Position numbers and translations under genes: made by a program
The notes under the pieces: model-generated
What the model saw: the letters and a program-made list of their open reading frames with translations, nothing else
What the model was told of the DNA's origin: nothing
Database searches by the model: none
From: Quillaja saponaria
Lineage: Eukaryota > Streptophyta > Magnoliopsida > Fabales > Quillajaceae
Assembly (NCBI GenBank): GCA_029379385.1
Contig: CM055618.1
Coordinates: forward strand, 20,685,071 to 20,749,070
Length of the DNA stretch: 64,000 bases
Direction: 5' to 3'
Shown: piece by piece, positions 37,601 to 49,770 of the stretch
Layout of the letters: each line of letters opens with the position of its first letter
How positions within the stretch are numbered: the first letter of the stretch is position 1

Positions 37601-39700
37601 TACTAGTGTCAAAGTTGCACCCAGGTAATACTTCCATCAAGTATCACATTCCTAAACCTGTTATCTCAATCTCTCTATTGATGTTTAACTGCATTAATTA
37701 TAATAGATATACCTCCATCTTTTCATGCGTGCCTTTAAACATTATCATCATAATTAGCTAACAATAACTTTTAAAATAAGAAATCTCTCTTTATTTTTGG
37801 TGATTTCATGACATTTTGCTTTGTTGTAGAAATGAACAAGATGGTTGTCCATTTTGTTTCATCATTGATATTCTTTAATCTTCAGTCAGTAAGTATTGAG
37901 TTAATTATTGGTGTGTTGATCAGTTAGATGGCACGTGGAATGTGAAAGCCCAGAAACTCTAAAGTCATAATTAGGTGCTAAATATGTTGTACCAGTGTCA
38001 AAGTTGTAGAAGCTCTGCTAGAACTTGCTATTGCTAAATTTTGAGATGATCTCATAGAATAATGCAATAAATTGGTGAGAATACGCTATATTATTAAATA
38101 TTTTGATATGAGAAAATACAACATAATTAATTATGGGAGGATGTACATTTCTCATTTCCTATATAAATATGAAAATCCCGCTGCTCATTCATTGTTTTGC
38201 AACCATATTACTAGTTGCTGCCATGGCATGGAAGATTAGAAATGCGTTTCGTTGAAGTCATTTCGTATTGTTAGCAAGACCAGGTTTTCTCAAAGTTTTA
38301 GCATTAAAATTATGAGCTACAGTTATTTTAGAAAGCGTATGGTACTAGCCATCTCATAAGTGAATGATATACACCAAAAGGAAGGGATATGAAAGGTTCT
38401 TGAGGCACGGATCAATAAATTTTTCTAATTATATAAATTATTATATTTGGAACAGAGTGTAGACTTATATATCCTCCATTATTTACAGGCTGCAAATGAT
38501 CCAATTGCTCCTTCTAGGGGAATTCCTCACGAAGATATCAAGGTATATGAAGTCCTCTTGGTCTATCTTACTAGTATCATTGAATATTCTAGACATGCAG
38601 TTCATATCCTTAAGGTTTTTCTTTCTTCCCTTTTTCTCTCTTTTCTGTAGCTAAAGGTAGTTGGGAAACACTTTGGTAAAAATTTAAAAATCTCAATACT
38701 GTGGATTGGGGATTATGCTTGTGAACACATACAGAAACTCACATGACCAAGACACCATCTCTTGCTATCCTTATCTCCTTCCCTTGTCCAGATCAACAAA
38801 TAGAAGTGATTAATTTTAAGGGTTGCAAAACTGAATACTTATATGCTACAGTTATTGAACAACTTCGAACTTAAACAACAAGGTTCATCCAAATAATTGG
38901 GACTGGCTGTGTGGGTCCTATAAATGGATACACTTCTTCTATTTGTAAGTGTTATTGAACAACTTTTTTAATCAGCGTTCTTCCTTACTACCTTCTTTTG
39001 AAATGAACAGAGAAAGAATCGGAAAATAAGCTCTCTAACAAGATGGATAAAGGAATGAAGAAAGGAGGATAAAGGATCATCATAGGCATTAAAGGTAGAA
39101 AGCAGAAGAAAGAAAGAAAATGAGAAAAAGACTTTTAAAAAAATAATGAAAATGAGGAAATTAAATGGAAGAAAGAACTCAACAGTCGTGCTGCAATCTG
39201 CATATCTGACAATTGAATAAGATATGCTTGGTAAAAGATGATTTTTGCATTGTGCTCTACAAACCAGAATCAGCAAATCATCTCAAAAATGGTTGTGGTT
39301 CGTGGTTATCTTTGTCACTATTGCAGATACAAAAAAAAAAAAAAAAAACTACTTTTGCTCCCTGCACCATTGGTGCGGATTGGGATGTTTTGTGGTGTCA
39401 AGTATATCCTTCTCCCGGATCTTGTTTATTGACTCCGATCGAGTAAACTAGATTTGTTATTTATTGAAATCCCTTTTATTATTCTAGGAAAACCCAAACT
39501 GCTTGTTGATAGTGACGCCCAAAGGTGGTCATCTAGGGTGGGTTGCTGGTGTTGAAGCACCACGAGGATCTCCTTGGACTGATCCTGTAGTGATGGATTT
39601 CCTTCAGCATCTGGAGAGTGGAACTCTTAAGCCCCTTGTATCTAGTGGTAATCAAGTTGTGCATCAAAATTCGGAGGCCTTGCCACATCTGGAAGTATAG
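34677..39700 (+). CDS. EMB8-like alpha/beta hydrolase
   Basis: Eight exons (34677-35105, 35312-35440, 35872-36003, 36654-36796, 36895-36992, 37121-37215, 38489-38542, 39488-39700) join in phase to 430 residues, the usual size for plant embryogenesis-associated EMB8-type hydrolases. The catalytic set is visible: nucleophile Ser218 in GWSLG, acid Asp346 in AANDPIAP and His375 in KGGHLGW. Other family marks are HPLIGWNRHVETIFAA, LLPGLTGGSEDSYVRHM and VVVFNSRGCGDSPVTTPQFY. The first 45 or so residues are Ser/Pro/Thr-rich and could be a plastid or mitochondrial targeting sequence. The substrate is unknown for this group; esterase or lipase activity is a family expectation only. Intron 6 is long (1.27 kb) because of a tandem duplication. 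Confidence 0.92.
37205..38010 (+). repeat. About 410-bp direct duplication spanning an exon-intron border
   Basis: The segment beginning CAGGTAATACTTCCATCAAG at 37213 recurs from about 37622. Later blocks recur at similar spacing: TAATAGATATACCTCCATC, TTCATGCGTGCCTTTAA and AAAGCCCAGAAACTCTAAAG. The copies differ by small indels. The first copy starts at the end of EMB8 exon 6, so the intron holds a second CCCAG|GTAATA donor-like site at about 37625. It is non-coding apart from the first few bases. Confidence 0.85.
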
Positions 39701-40559
39701 AATTAATTACTTGATTTTTTGTGCATACATTCTTCTATAACCTTCCCTGATTCAAGTGCAGACTGAATAAAGCCGGGGAGGCAATATTTTCCATAGAAAC
39801 CGCAGCTTTGATGTGAGTTCCTTGATCGCTTATGGGGTCTTATAGTAACACAAGTTAGTCATGCATGTATTGCGAATAGTATTTGTGGAAACCGAAAAAT
39901 TTATCTCCTACATCAAAATGATAATAATATCAATCAACGCTTGGCTGGAGCAACTTGGCAACTCACAGGAGACCATATTGACTAGGTGCTTGCGTACTTA
40001 ATGGGAAAGACGATAAAGTGTTGAATATGGGATAATGATTATCTGCCAAATTTCGTAGGAAACCCAAAAGAATGATAATATGAATTTGATTAAATATGGA
40101 AACGGATAGAGATTGTGATTTTTCTTTTTGAGCTTGGGTCTAGGTACGTGTTTCTGGCTTAATTTCTGCCTTATCCAATTGTGACTTTGTAGATAAAGTT
40201 GAACTTTGTAGGTCCAGTCGTTGTATTGAATCCACGGGGGCAAACACTGATACTGATCATAAGTGGATACAGATGAGTGATGACAATATATTATTCTCTG
40301 TATTCATCCATACAATGAACCAAGTTCTTTTAAGTATTTGGAACAAATTGAGGATGGATTCCCACTCTTTTGGACATCATAATCGATCATCATGGAATAT
40401 AGTTGGCATATGCGGCTTTTTTGATGTGGCTTTTCTTCACCACTTTGAGGATAGACCAATGAACGAAAAGTCGAAAAGTCTTTGTTTTCAGATAAACGAA
40501 AATGTTTGTAACTTTCATTCACGTGCACACATAGAAAGTCACATCCAATTGTGCTTCTT
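39701..40559. other. Intergenic, EMB8 3' region
   Basis: It holds the EMB8 3' UTR, then unremarkable sequence. No family-like ORF is seen up to the inverted-repeat element. Confidence 0.4.
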
Positions 40560-41724
40560 GGGGCCGGATACTATGCGTATTCCTGCAATACTCGTGTCTA
40601 TGCGTAGCCCATGATGCGGAAGTAATTGTCTTTGCGCAATCCATGATGCAGAAGTAATGGACACATGGTGGCTTGATACAATGACAAGTGTACATACAAT
40701 AAATTTGACTCTTCGTCATAAGAGACCAATACTTGCTAATGCTCATGCCTGTGATAGGTGTATTTGCTAGGTATTATACAGCCAGGTTTACAATACCCCT
40801 CAATACCAATTGTAGGTCATTTGCAAGTTAATCCCTTGCCCCTTGTGTTCAGTTGTCCTCAAAATCAACAAGCTGAAAAATGAAAAAGTTGCTACTGGTG
40901 GAAAATGCAAAACTATTATTTATAACTAAACATGGTCTTAATTGATTTCTTATGAAAAATAATAGAGAATTTGAAGTACAAAACGTAGCTCATACTAAAT
41001 AAACGACATAATAAAATTTTTAACAGATTCTTCGCACCTACAGATGAAATATATAACTTATTTGAAACAATTAGAAAAGAAAACATGTAAAATGAACATT
41101 TGGGATGCTGTTTTGAAAGCAAAATAAAATCAAAACTTTTATGGCTATCCAAATTCATTATTGCACGATTAAACACTATCAATATCAAGTAACAATAAAC
41201 AAAATTTCTTTCTTTTTCCTTTTTCTACCATTGACGTTTATGCCTTTTGCCTCCAAAATACAGTTATTAGAATGTAAATATTTTTAATTTTGAAATCCCA
41301 AGACGTATTATCACTACCAGAAAGAACCAACATATCACTTCCCACATTTTTTCGGGAACCAAACAGTAACAACATACCATTACATAATCACCAGGACCTT
41401 AACCATCCATGCAACAATCAATCACTAAACCCACTAAAACACTCACTGACTCAACCACCTAATTATTTACACACAAGGGACTAACTTGTAAATAACTTAC
41501 AGTTGGTATTGAGGGGTATTGAATACTGGGCTGTATAATTCCTAGCAAATACATCTATCATAGACATGAGCATTAGCAGGTGTTGGTCTTTTTGGTCAAG
41601 AGTCACATTTATTGTATATATGTACACTTGTCATAGTATCAAGCCACATGTGTCCATTGCTTTTGCATCATGGGCTGCGCGCATAGATATGAGTATTGCA
41701 GGAATGTGCATAGTATCCGGCACC
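40560..41724. mobile_element. Non-autonomous DNA element with long inverted terminal repeats
   Basis: The left arm (40560 to about 40850) matches the reverse complement of the right arm (about 41470-41724) over roughly 255-290 bp. Shared blocks include GCCGGATACTATGC at the outer end, CCATGATGC, AATGGACACATG, GACAAGTGTACAT, GCTAATGCTCATG, GTATTTGCTAGG and CAATACCCCTCAATACCAA. The left arm has an extra internal duplication of CCATGATGC-GAAGTAAT. The outer ends read GGGGCCGG and, reversed, GGTGCCGG. About 620 bp of AT-rich DNA without a transposase lie between the arms. The long arms suggest a Mutator-like or foldback element. I found no clean target-site duplication: GTGCTTCTT on the left against TTGCTTATA on the right. 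Confidence 0.75.
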
Positions 41725-42533
41725 TTGCTTATATTATGCATGACTTTTTCTTTTTTGTTCTCTCTTCTTCATTTCTGATTAGTAAAATATGTTTTCAAGA
41801 ATTATTCTAGACTAGTATGTACTAGCTAGGGTGAAATTAATTTCATAGCATACGTCTTAATTTGGGTGTTAATTACTACCGTTGCTGTCTTTTTTCACGC
41901 AATTTTTTATTTTTCTAACAACTGTTCCTTCTTGCGTAATAAATCCCATTAAATCAACCTAATTAACCCGAAAATTATAGCTTGACTTGGGTTTACTAAT
42001 CAACAAACCGACATAAATAAAATCATTGAAGCCAATTAGTCCAAAGAAACTGATCCATCCAAATACGTGTACGTAAACCCGTAATTTGTTCGTGACATGA
42101 AGAAAATGACCAGATTCACTGTACCTAGTTAGGAAACAAAGAATAAAATTTTCTTGAATAGGCAAAATCCTTTTTCTCCATCCGTTATGCAAAATTTTTT
42201 CTGTTTCTCAAATTTTCTTCCTGACATCCTGGCCATATATAAACTTACATACATATACGATTTGTTTACGTGTTCCTTTTTAATTTCTCATTTTGGATGT
42301 ATTATTATATTATTATTATATCGAGTTATACTAGGAGTTGCCTTGCCTTTGTAGTCTGTACTATATATATATATATATAGTTAGCAAAGCCTCTCCATCC
42401 TTCACCATCCCCCTCCCACCCATCTGATCTCTTAATATATTATATCTATTTATCTCTCTTGATTCCCATTATCTCTATCAATCTCGGTCGGTCGCTCACC
42501 CTATTCGGCTCTTTTATCTTAACATCTCCATCG
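41725..42533. promoter_or_regulatory. Upstream region of methionine gamma-lyase
   Basis: A TATATA run at about 42362-42379, preceded by a short T-rich stretch and followed by a C/T-rich leader (about 42395-42530), gives a plausible core promoter and 5' UTR for the gene at 42534. Farther upstream I see nothing definable. Confidence 0.45.
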
Positions 42534-44979
42534 ATGGCCGAAACCAGAAGCTTTGTTTTCCCTACCAAGAAGCGTAGCCTGACCGACGATATGGATGGGG
42601 ACCGTCATGTGGCATCCAAGAAATCGACGGCCAGGTACGTCGACCCGGAGGCAGCATTAGCAACTTCCCGCCACGAATTTGGCGAGCACGGTGGGGTCAA
42701 CATGTCCATTGAGGCATCCGCCACCTTCACCGTCATGGAACCCGAGACCATGCGCCGTATGTTCGCCGGAGAGCTTGGCCCCGACCGTGATTTTTTCATC
42801 TACAGTCGTCACTTTAACCCGACCGTATTGAATCTGAGCCGTCAGATGGCTGCCTTGGAAGGCACGGAGGCCGCATATTGCACGGCCAGCGGTATGTCCG
42901 CAATTTCATCGGTCCTGTTTCAGCTATGCAGCGGCGGCGGACATGTGGTGGCTTCCAGAACCCTGTATGGTGGTACCCATGCACTGTTGACTCACTTCCT
43001 ACCCAGGACCTGCAACATAACGACGACGTTCGTGGACATAGACAACCTGGCCATGGTGAGGGATGCCATCGTCCAAGGGAAGACCACGGTGCTGTACTTC
43101 GAGTCCGTCTCCAATCCAACTCTGGCGGTGGCTAATACGCCGGAGCTGTGCAGGGTGGCCCATGAAAAGGGAGTGACTGTAGTGGTGGACAATACCTTCG
43201 CGCCCATGGTGGTTTCACCGGCTCGTCTGGGAGCGGACGTGGTGGTCCATAGTATCTCTAAGTTCATCAGCGGTGGGGCCGATATAATCGCAGGTATCTC
43301 TGTCGTTTTCTTTTCTTGTTATTGTTCTTAGATCGTACACGTGTCTTTTGCTTTCCAAGAATACCATCATCGCTCCTAAACAAACCATAAACGTGTCCAT
43401 GAATGTCCTGACCTGCACATTTTTTTTTATTTTTTTTGACAAAAGAAAGATAATGGCACGGGTCATGTGATGACAGAGCAGAGCTAGTCCTTTCCTTCAC
43501 TGTATAACTTTTGTCTATTGTTCTTATGATTCTATATGGTGATGGTGATGGTGATGGTGATGGTGATGGTGGGTAATTAATCGATTTCTTGTTTGTTTGT
43601 TTTTGTTATCTAAATGGATAGATTCTCTTTTTGTAAACTGTTGATGATTGGCTAACTAGAACTAGAACAACATCAAGTATTATACTAAATTTAAATTATA
43701 TTTCAAAATAGTTTTAAAATTTAATTTATATATATTTTATTTATTATCTGAAAATATTTTATTTATATATATATTTAATTTATAATCTGAATATGCACTG
43801 TGCATATACCTTTTTTATTTAAGTAAAAAATAATAATTAAAAATATGGCATCAATGCTACTTGCTGATTTAATTTAAATATAAATTTGCTCTAATTTATT
43901 TATAACTGACTAGCTCTAAGAAATAATGAAGAAAACATTCAAAAATTAGTCATTGTGATAATTTTTTGATATTATATTTCTTAAAGTTAAGTCTTATAAA
44001 ATGAAGCTAAAACAAATTAGATTAGTCATGTACTATTATTATTTGTTAATTATAAAAAGTGAAAATAAATTAAGAATATTTTGTTAAAGGAAAAATATTT
44101 TAAAAAATATCAAACAATGGTGCAAAGATATGAAAGATTTTAGAGATACAAAAAAATTTGAATCATTTTGTAAGCGAGGAAAGAGCATAGAAGAGAGAAT
44201 ATAATAGAAATTAACTTGAAAAAAATAGAAACCCATTTATATTTTGTATAATTGACTTAGAAGAGATGTAAGAAGATTAGTAAGTGATGTAACAAAATAT
44301 TATAAGTGCAAAAAAAAATTGATAATATGTAACACTATATTTTTAAGTATTAATTATATTATGTTTTATAGATATATATTTATTGTTATTATTATCAGGG
44401 GCTATATGTGGGCCTTCGAGTCTAGTGAATTCCATGATGAACGTTCACCAAGGGGCTCTAATGCTATTGGGCCCTACCATGAACGCAAAGGTTGCATTTG
44501 AACTTTCGGAGAGAATTCCTCATTTGGGCCTGAGAATAAAGGAGCACAGCCGCAGGGCACTGGCTTTTGCAACGAGGCTTAAGAAAATGGGGCTGAAGGT
44601 AATTTACCCAGGCCTTGAAGATCACCCACACCACGCCCTTTTGAAATCAATTGGCAACAAGGAGTACGGGTATGGTGGACTTCTGTGCGTTGATATGGAA
44701 ACCGAAGAAAAGGCGAATCGCTTCATGAATTATTTACAAAACTATGCCCAATTTGGGTTTATGGCAGTTAGCTTGGGTTACTACGAGACTCTCATGTCTT
44801 GCTCCGGTAGTAGCACAAGCAGTGAGATGAATGCGGAGGAGAAGGAGCTTGCTGGCATATCCCCAGGTCTAGTCAGAATGTCTGTGGGATATATTGGGAC
44901 ATTGGAGCAGAAATGGAGCCAGATGGAAAAGGCACTGAATAAAATGCAGGATCATGGCTTATTATTCAACAAAACCTGA
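42534..44979 (+). CDS. MGL: Methionine gamma-lyase (PLP-dependent)
   Basis: Two exons (42534-43293 and 44399-44979) join as GCA G|GG GCT and give 446 residues. The enzyme splits L-methionine into methanethiol, 2-oxobutyrate and ammonia in the cytosol, linking methionine breakdown to isoleucine synthesis. Cys/Met-metabolism PLP family marks are clear: YSRHFNPTVLNL, the phosphate-binding SGMSAISSV, VDNTFAPMVVSPARLGADVV, and the Schiff-base lysine K243 in SISKFISGGADII. The second exon holds NVHQGALMLLGPTMNAK and the C-terminal RMSVGYIG. Exon 1 is much richer in G and C than its surroundings. The ATG chosen is the first in the frame and follows a TATA box and a C/T-rich leader. The 1.1-kb intron is AT-rich. 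Confidence 0.93.
43538..43572. repeat. Hexanucleotide microsatellite (GGTGAT)n
   Basis: About six tandem GGTGAT units lie in the methionine gamma-lyase intron. Confidence 0.9.
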
Positions 44980-46715
44980 AATGAAATGAACGTTACTACT
45001 GCCAACTCCATATAATATATAATATATAATATGTATAGTGTAATTGTAATTAGTTTGTTTGTGCTCAGTAATTTGGATGTAATCGAGCAGTCCATGCTTT
45101 GGTGAATGCTTGTTTTACCCTTTTGCCACATAATCTTGACACTTGACAGTGGTAGTAGATCCTCTTCATTAATTGTCTACTCTGTTTTAGGGCAGAGCGT
45201 CTATATTTGAACCAATAAAAGGAAACACAAAAACTAATTAAAATTCTCAATATTGATGATTATTTTGTATTCAGAATTGTGAGCGCTGAGAAAACCTTTT
45301 CAAGTCCATCCAACTTAACGAAAGCATTGCTAGGGTAATACCGTAAATACACGAATCAAGAAAAGGCCCAATCGGTTCATGTTTTTTATTGCTTCAAATA
45401 AACGACAAGTATCTGATGTAATAGAGGTATCCCATTCTAAATTCAAAGCCGCCCACGTTTATAATTTTTTTAATTTGAAGTTTGCAGATTCTAACATTTA
45501 ATCTCCCATGCACCTAGCACGAATAAAATTCTCAAAGCATGCGAAATTCCTTTTCATTTATATATCAATGAAATAAGTTGATTTCTCTTAGTGTTTTAAC
45601 AGTATTTTTTCTTAGTTTTTTACGAGTATTTTCATATTTTTTTAATTTAAACCTAATATTGTTATTTTTCTGTGAGCTCGAATCTCTAATCTTACCACAT
45701 ATAATATTTATTATGATAATTTGATTATGTTTTCGAATGTTATTAAATATATAAATTACTACTTTCTTAAAATTTATTATTATTTAACAAATATTCTTAA
45801 AATATAAGTCAAAAAAACCTATAATTAATGATCAGGTATCATGATGGGAATCTTTAGTTCATCCTCTTTTTCAGTTTTCTGTTTCTGAAAAGCAACAGAG
45901 GAACCAATTTGAAGGGAAATGTATGTCAATTGTCAAGTCATTACTACAAGAAATTGCATGTTGCATATATAATAATGGGTCTTGCTAACTAAGGGTTTTG
46001 GTTAAAAATTAATTAGGTGTATTGAAAATCTATCCAAGCTATAAATCTCATATTAAATTATATCATCATTATATTTTTTTCTATAATTAATACTAATTAT
46101 TAAAATGACTTAAACAATCTTCTAAAATATATTATAATTTTTTAAACTTTATCTCCTCCTCTGTTTGTCTTTTTTCTTCAAAAGATACTGGTTAGCAAAA
46201 CCCATTGAGATCTGTAGTGTGGATAAATTTCCAACACCCATAATTAATACCTTGTGTTGTCAGTTGTGGGCTTTTATTTTTGTCAAAAAGGGAAGGAGGG
46301 AAAAGGAAGGAAACGTAAAGCCAAAAATTAAAACGTGGTTGCAAACGTGCAATCCAAATCCGACTAGAGAAACTGAATCCAATGAATAGATAAGCCAGCT
46401 AGCCTGTCTTATACGGACGGACACATGCTATATACGTTCGATGCGATGCATTTGCTAGAACACACAGTTATATATATATATATATATATATACATATCCT
46501 AAGAAAAGTTCATTAAGTTGCATGGTTGGTTCTTCAATTTCGCAGGTGCCCCCTGGACATATGTATATATACTATTCAGCCAATCTTCATCACTCCTAAC
46601 TAAGCCGAAGACGAAGACGACATAATTAACAGTTTAATTTAGCTCTTGCTAGCCACATCTGATCTGATCCGGTCCGATCTGATCTGAACTGATCATCCCT
46701 GTCATATCTTCGGCC
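44980..46715. other. Intergenic, with probable bHLH promoter at the right end
   Basis: No gene is seen. Toward the right end are a TA microsatellite (46470-46492), a TATATATAC box near 46564 and a stretch of repeated GATCTGATC-like words just before the bHLH start. A short ORF at 46165-46389 has no family resemblance. Confidence 0.4.
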
Positions 46716-47225
46716 ATGGATAACGTTGAGGCAGAGAGGCAGAGGAGACAGAACCTTAATCGTAGGTTCTATGAGCTTCGGTCCGCGGTTCCAAAGATTT
46801 CCAAGATGGACAAAGCGTCTCTTCTTTCAGATGCAGTGACATACATTAATGAACTCAAGGCCAAGAATAAGGAGTTGGAGTCCAAACTGCAACATGTCCA
46901 AAATTTATCTAATTGTGTCACTCATGGTGCTGCTGCAGATCATTATGCAAAAGCAAATACAGGAATGGGACTAGTGGTTGAGGTGAAATTTGTGGGAAGT
47001 GAAGCCTTGATAAGAGTTGAGTGTCCGAATATGATGATGAATCACCCGGCAGCAAGGTTAATGGATGTACTGAGAGACCTCCAGTTACAAATTCATCACG
47101 CCAGCATATCAAGCGTCAAACACCTCATGCTTCATGATATTGTGGTTGGAGTTCCTGAACAAGGTTTCATGACTATGGAGGAGGCTATGAGAATTGCTAT
47201 TTTGCGAAGGCTGCTGAGCAATTAA
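46716..47225 (+). CDS. Truncated MYC-type bHLH protein with C-terminal ACT-like region
   Basis: A single 169-residue ORF begins directly in the bHLH domain ([15 protein letters not shown], then [21 protein letters not shown]) and ends with the ACT-like region typical of MYC2/bHLH14-class factors ([18 protein letters not shown] to HDIVVGVP). Full MYC proteins place about 300-450 residues before this point, with the JAZ-interaction and activation domains; none of that is encoded upstream. The conserved basic-region His that contacts the E-box is Asn3 here (the family has NHVEAER); Glu7 and Arg11 of the H-E-R set remain. A TATA-like box lies about 150 bp upstream. It could dimerise with other bHLHs without activating; that is inference. 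It may be a partial gene duplicate. Confidence 0.8.
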   Translation: MDNVEAERQRRQNLNRRFYELRSAVPKISKMDKASLLSDAVTYINELKAKNKELESKLQHVQNLSNCVTHGAAADHYAKANTGMGLVVEVKFVGSEALIRVECPNMMMNHPAARLMDVLRDLQLQIHHASISSVKHLMLHDIVVGVPEQGFMTMEEAMRIAILRRLLSN

Positions 47226-48020
47226 TTCATCATGATCATGCATCATTCATCATTTTTCTTTCTTATAATTAATGTTAATGTTAATTAATGTTCTCTAATT
47301 CTTCTTGTCTCTGCATGTGTTTGGTTTCGCCCTCTAATCGCGTTACCTGATTTTAGAGTGTGTTTTCTGATTGCAATTTTGATTATTGTGTTGTTTGCAC
47401 AAAATCTCAAATTCTGAATTCAATTATGCAGTTTGTCTGAACAGATTGCTAGGTTTCATTTTATGATCGATCCAACTGCATAATTCAGCATATTTTGGTG
47501 TTGCGCTTAATTAATTTTGATATTTGGCAACAAAGAAAAAAAATTCAAGTGTTGGAGTTGCTCCAAATCTCCTCCCATTTTTGCAACAAGGGTTATGTGA
47601 TATTTGTTATCGATATTGACCTTCACATTGTTGACAACCCCAAATATGTTTCAAAGTTGTTGTCACTGGCATTCGGAATTGATCGAAAATCGATCAAAGA
47701 TTTGAGTGATGTATATCGACTTGCTTTATTGGTGATTTAATTTAGAGAACAGTATTTCACTTTTTCAATCATTTGTCATGATTATTTAAGGATAGCTATT
47801 GGCTTAATATTTAAATTCTAGGAAAGTTGTGAGGCTATAAATATTGGCTTAAGTTGTTATTTGCAAAGGTTCATGGCCAATCAATCTAATTGCAACTTAT
47901 TCTTTTTTTTTTTTTTTTTTTGTCTTTCATTATGCTTTGTTTTACTTTTCATTTTAATGTTCTTCTTCATTTTTTAATTTAAGCATTCAACGCTTTTGCA
48001 GCTAGTACTTTTTATTATTT
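47226..48020. other. Intergenic, no gene seen
   Basis: An 81-codon ORF at 47495-47740 has no recognisable features. A T-run lies near 47905-47922. I see nothing else. Confidence 0.4.
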
Positions 48021-48029
48021 AGGACTTGA

Positions 48030-49770
48030 CCAATAACCCAAAATTGTTCACAATTGTTTGATTACAAAACTTGGAACAGTTTCTTGGCACGCCCGGTGAG
48101 ACATTTTAATTAAGATATTAAAGAAAGTTAGGAGCCAGGGTTCCTCAAACTATGAACAATAAAAAATTTCAAGATTTGCTAGAAACTAGAGATATAAAGG
48201 TATGAATTATGACCAACAGTGTAGAAAGTTTGGCGAAAATATTTGTGAGATAGAGATTTATTGTAATGATAGTGAAATTTTTTTTGTTGCTTTCACTTGT
48301 GGTTTATTTCTCAATTGGAGAGTTTTCCACATAAAATATTGTATGTTATTTTTATGTTGCCTACAACTTTACAGAGTAGTGTGGTGTTACCCTAACAATA
48401 GGTATTAGAGCCAAGGTCCCGAGCAATAGTTTGAGATGGACAAAATTTGCAGGCACTAAGTTTGAGGTGGAGTTATTTGATGGGAAGAATAATTTCAATT
48501 TGACAACGTTCTATGAAGGATGTCCTTGTGCAATAAGAATTGCATAAAGTCTTGAAGGTAAGAAGCCGGAGAAGATGAATGATGATAATTAGGAAAAATT
48601 GGAGATGAAGGTTGTGGGTACAATTCATTTGGCTCTAACTCTAGAGGTAAAGTATAGTATTTTGAATAGAAATTCCCCAATAAAATTGGAGATGGGGCAC
48701 GTCTAGTTTTATTGTAAGAAGATAAAGAGTGATATGAAGAATTTAAGAAGAAAAGTGAGAAGACTGAGGTCACTATCTCATTTGAGGATGAGAATTTAAG
48801 TGATGGTGATTCTCTCGTGGTTAGAGAAGTTGAGAATTTTTTGAATGATTCTTGGGTTTTTATACTCTACATGCCCTTTTCATATTTGTTCGAATAGAAT
48901 TTGGTTTGTTACTTGTAGATAAAGTGGATGAACTATTGCATTCCAATAATGATGAGTTAGAAGTTATTGGTGTTGACAATGTAAGAGTTAAGATGCATGA
49001 TGATAATAACAAGACTTTGCGTGACATTAGGTATGTTGGATTCTCTTGGTTATGAGTACTCTGTGAAATGTGGAGTTATGAAAGTTAGTAGAGATTCTCT
49101 TGTAGTGATTAAAGGAGAGAAAAATGGTAGAAATGTGTACAAGTTGAATGGAAATATAATGAAAAGAAATAATCATGATGGAGTTTGAAAATAAGTTACA
49201 TGCAAGGTGGAATGTGGTAGTTCAGTCATGAAAAGAGTTTATTTTGCTGGAAAGTTTATTGAAGTTTTTCCTATTGAAAAGTTCAAGTATGATTTAGACA
49301 AAGTTGAAATTTGCAACTCGTTAGTTGTTACGGTAAGGCGAGATGACAAAAATTGATTTAATTTGATAGAATTTAAGTCAAGGTTAAGATTGTTGGGCTT
49401 GTGGCTTAAATTATAAAGAAAAAAGAAAGATTTTTTTATTTTTTATTTATGCTATTGGGTTACGATCTATAAGTAGGGTTAAGTTTTTGCCAACATAGTG
49501 TAAATATGAGCAGGGTGTGTAACTGTAGTAGTAGAAGAGACAAAGAAGAAGAATAACCACAAAGTAAAATGTGTGCTATTCCTTATGAAGTTTTTTGTGT
49601 GAGATGGGTTATTGGTTGTAATTGAGATTTGAGTTTGTGAGATAAATATTTGTATTAGAAAGAAATCTATAATCTATTTGATTGATAGTTAATTTTTTTT
49701 GTCATTTTTATCCATGATTTTTTTTCTAGTCAGAGGATTTTTCATGTTAATTCATAATATTTTCGATATG
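48030..49770 (+). mobile_element. Degenerate Ty1/copia LTR retrotransposon remnant
   Basis: A primer-binding-like GGTATTAGAGCCAAGG (48400-48415) follows an LTR end reading CCTAACA. Broken gag follows (FEVELFDGKNNFN near 48465, KKPEKMNDD near 48563). Then come a zinc-knuckle-like FYCKKIKSDM and a protease-region string (LDSLGYEYSVKCGVMKVSR, VIKGEKNGRN, KLNGN) between 49030 and 49165. Integrase and reverse transcriptase are missing. A 3' LTR appears to start TGTTGGGCTTGTGG at 49391 after a weak purine tract and runs to about 49770. Frames are interrupted by stops and shifts. The left edge is uncertain: the wording near 48075-48100 (TTGGCACGCCCGGTGAGAC) resembles a gypsy-type leader, so two elements may be mixed. 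Confidence 0.7.

Noticed and set aside
42814..43267. Long minus-strand and alternative plus-strand ORFs over methionine gamma-lyase exon 1
   Set aside because: They are shadow frames in a GC-rich exon; the plus-strand PLP enzyme frame explains the sequence.
45660..45690. tRNA-like GAGCTCGAATCTC
   Set aside because: No cloverleaf arms can be drawn around it; only a chance B-box-like word.
47495..47740. 81-codon plus-strand ORF
   Set aside because: No motif, no recognisable family, and no promoter or neighbours to support it.
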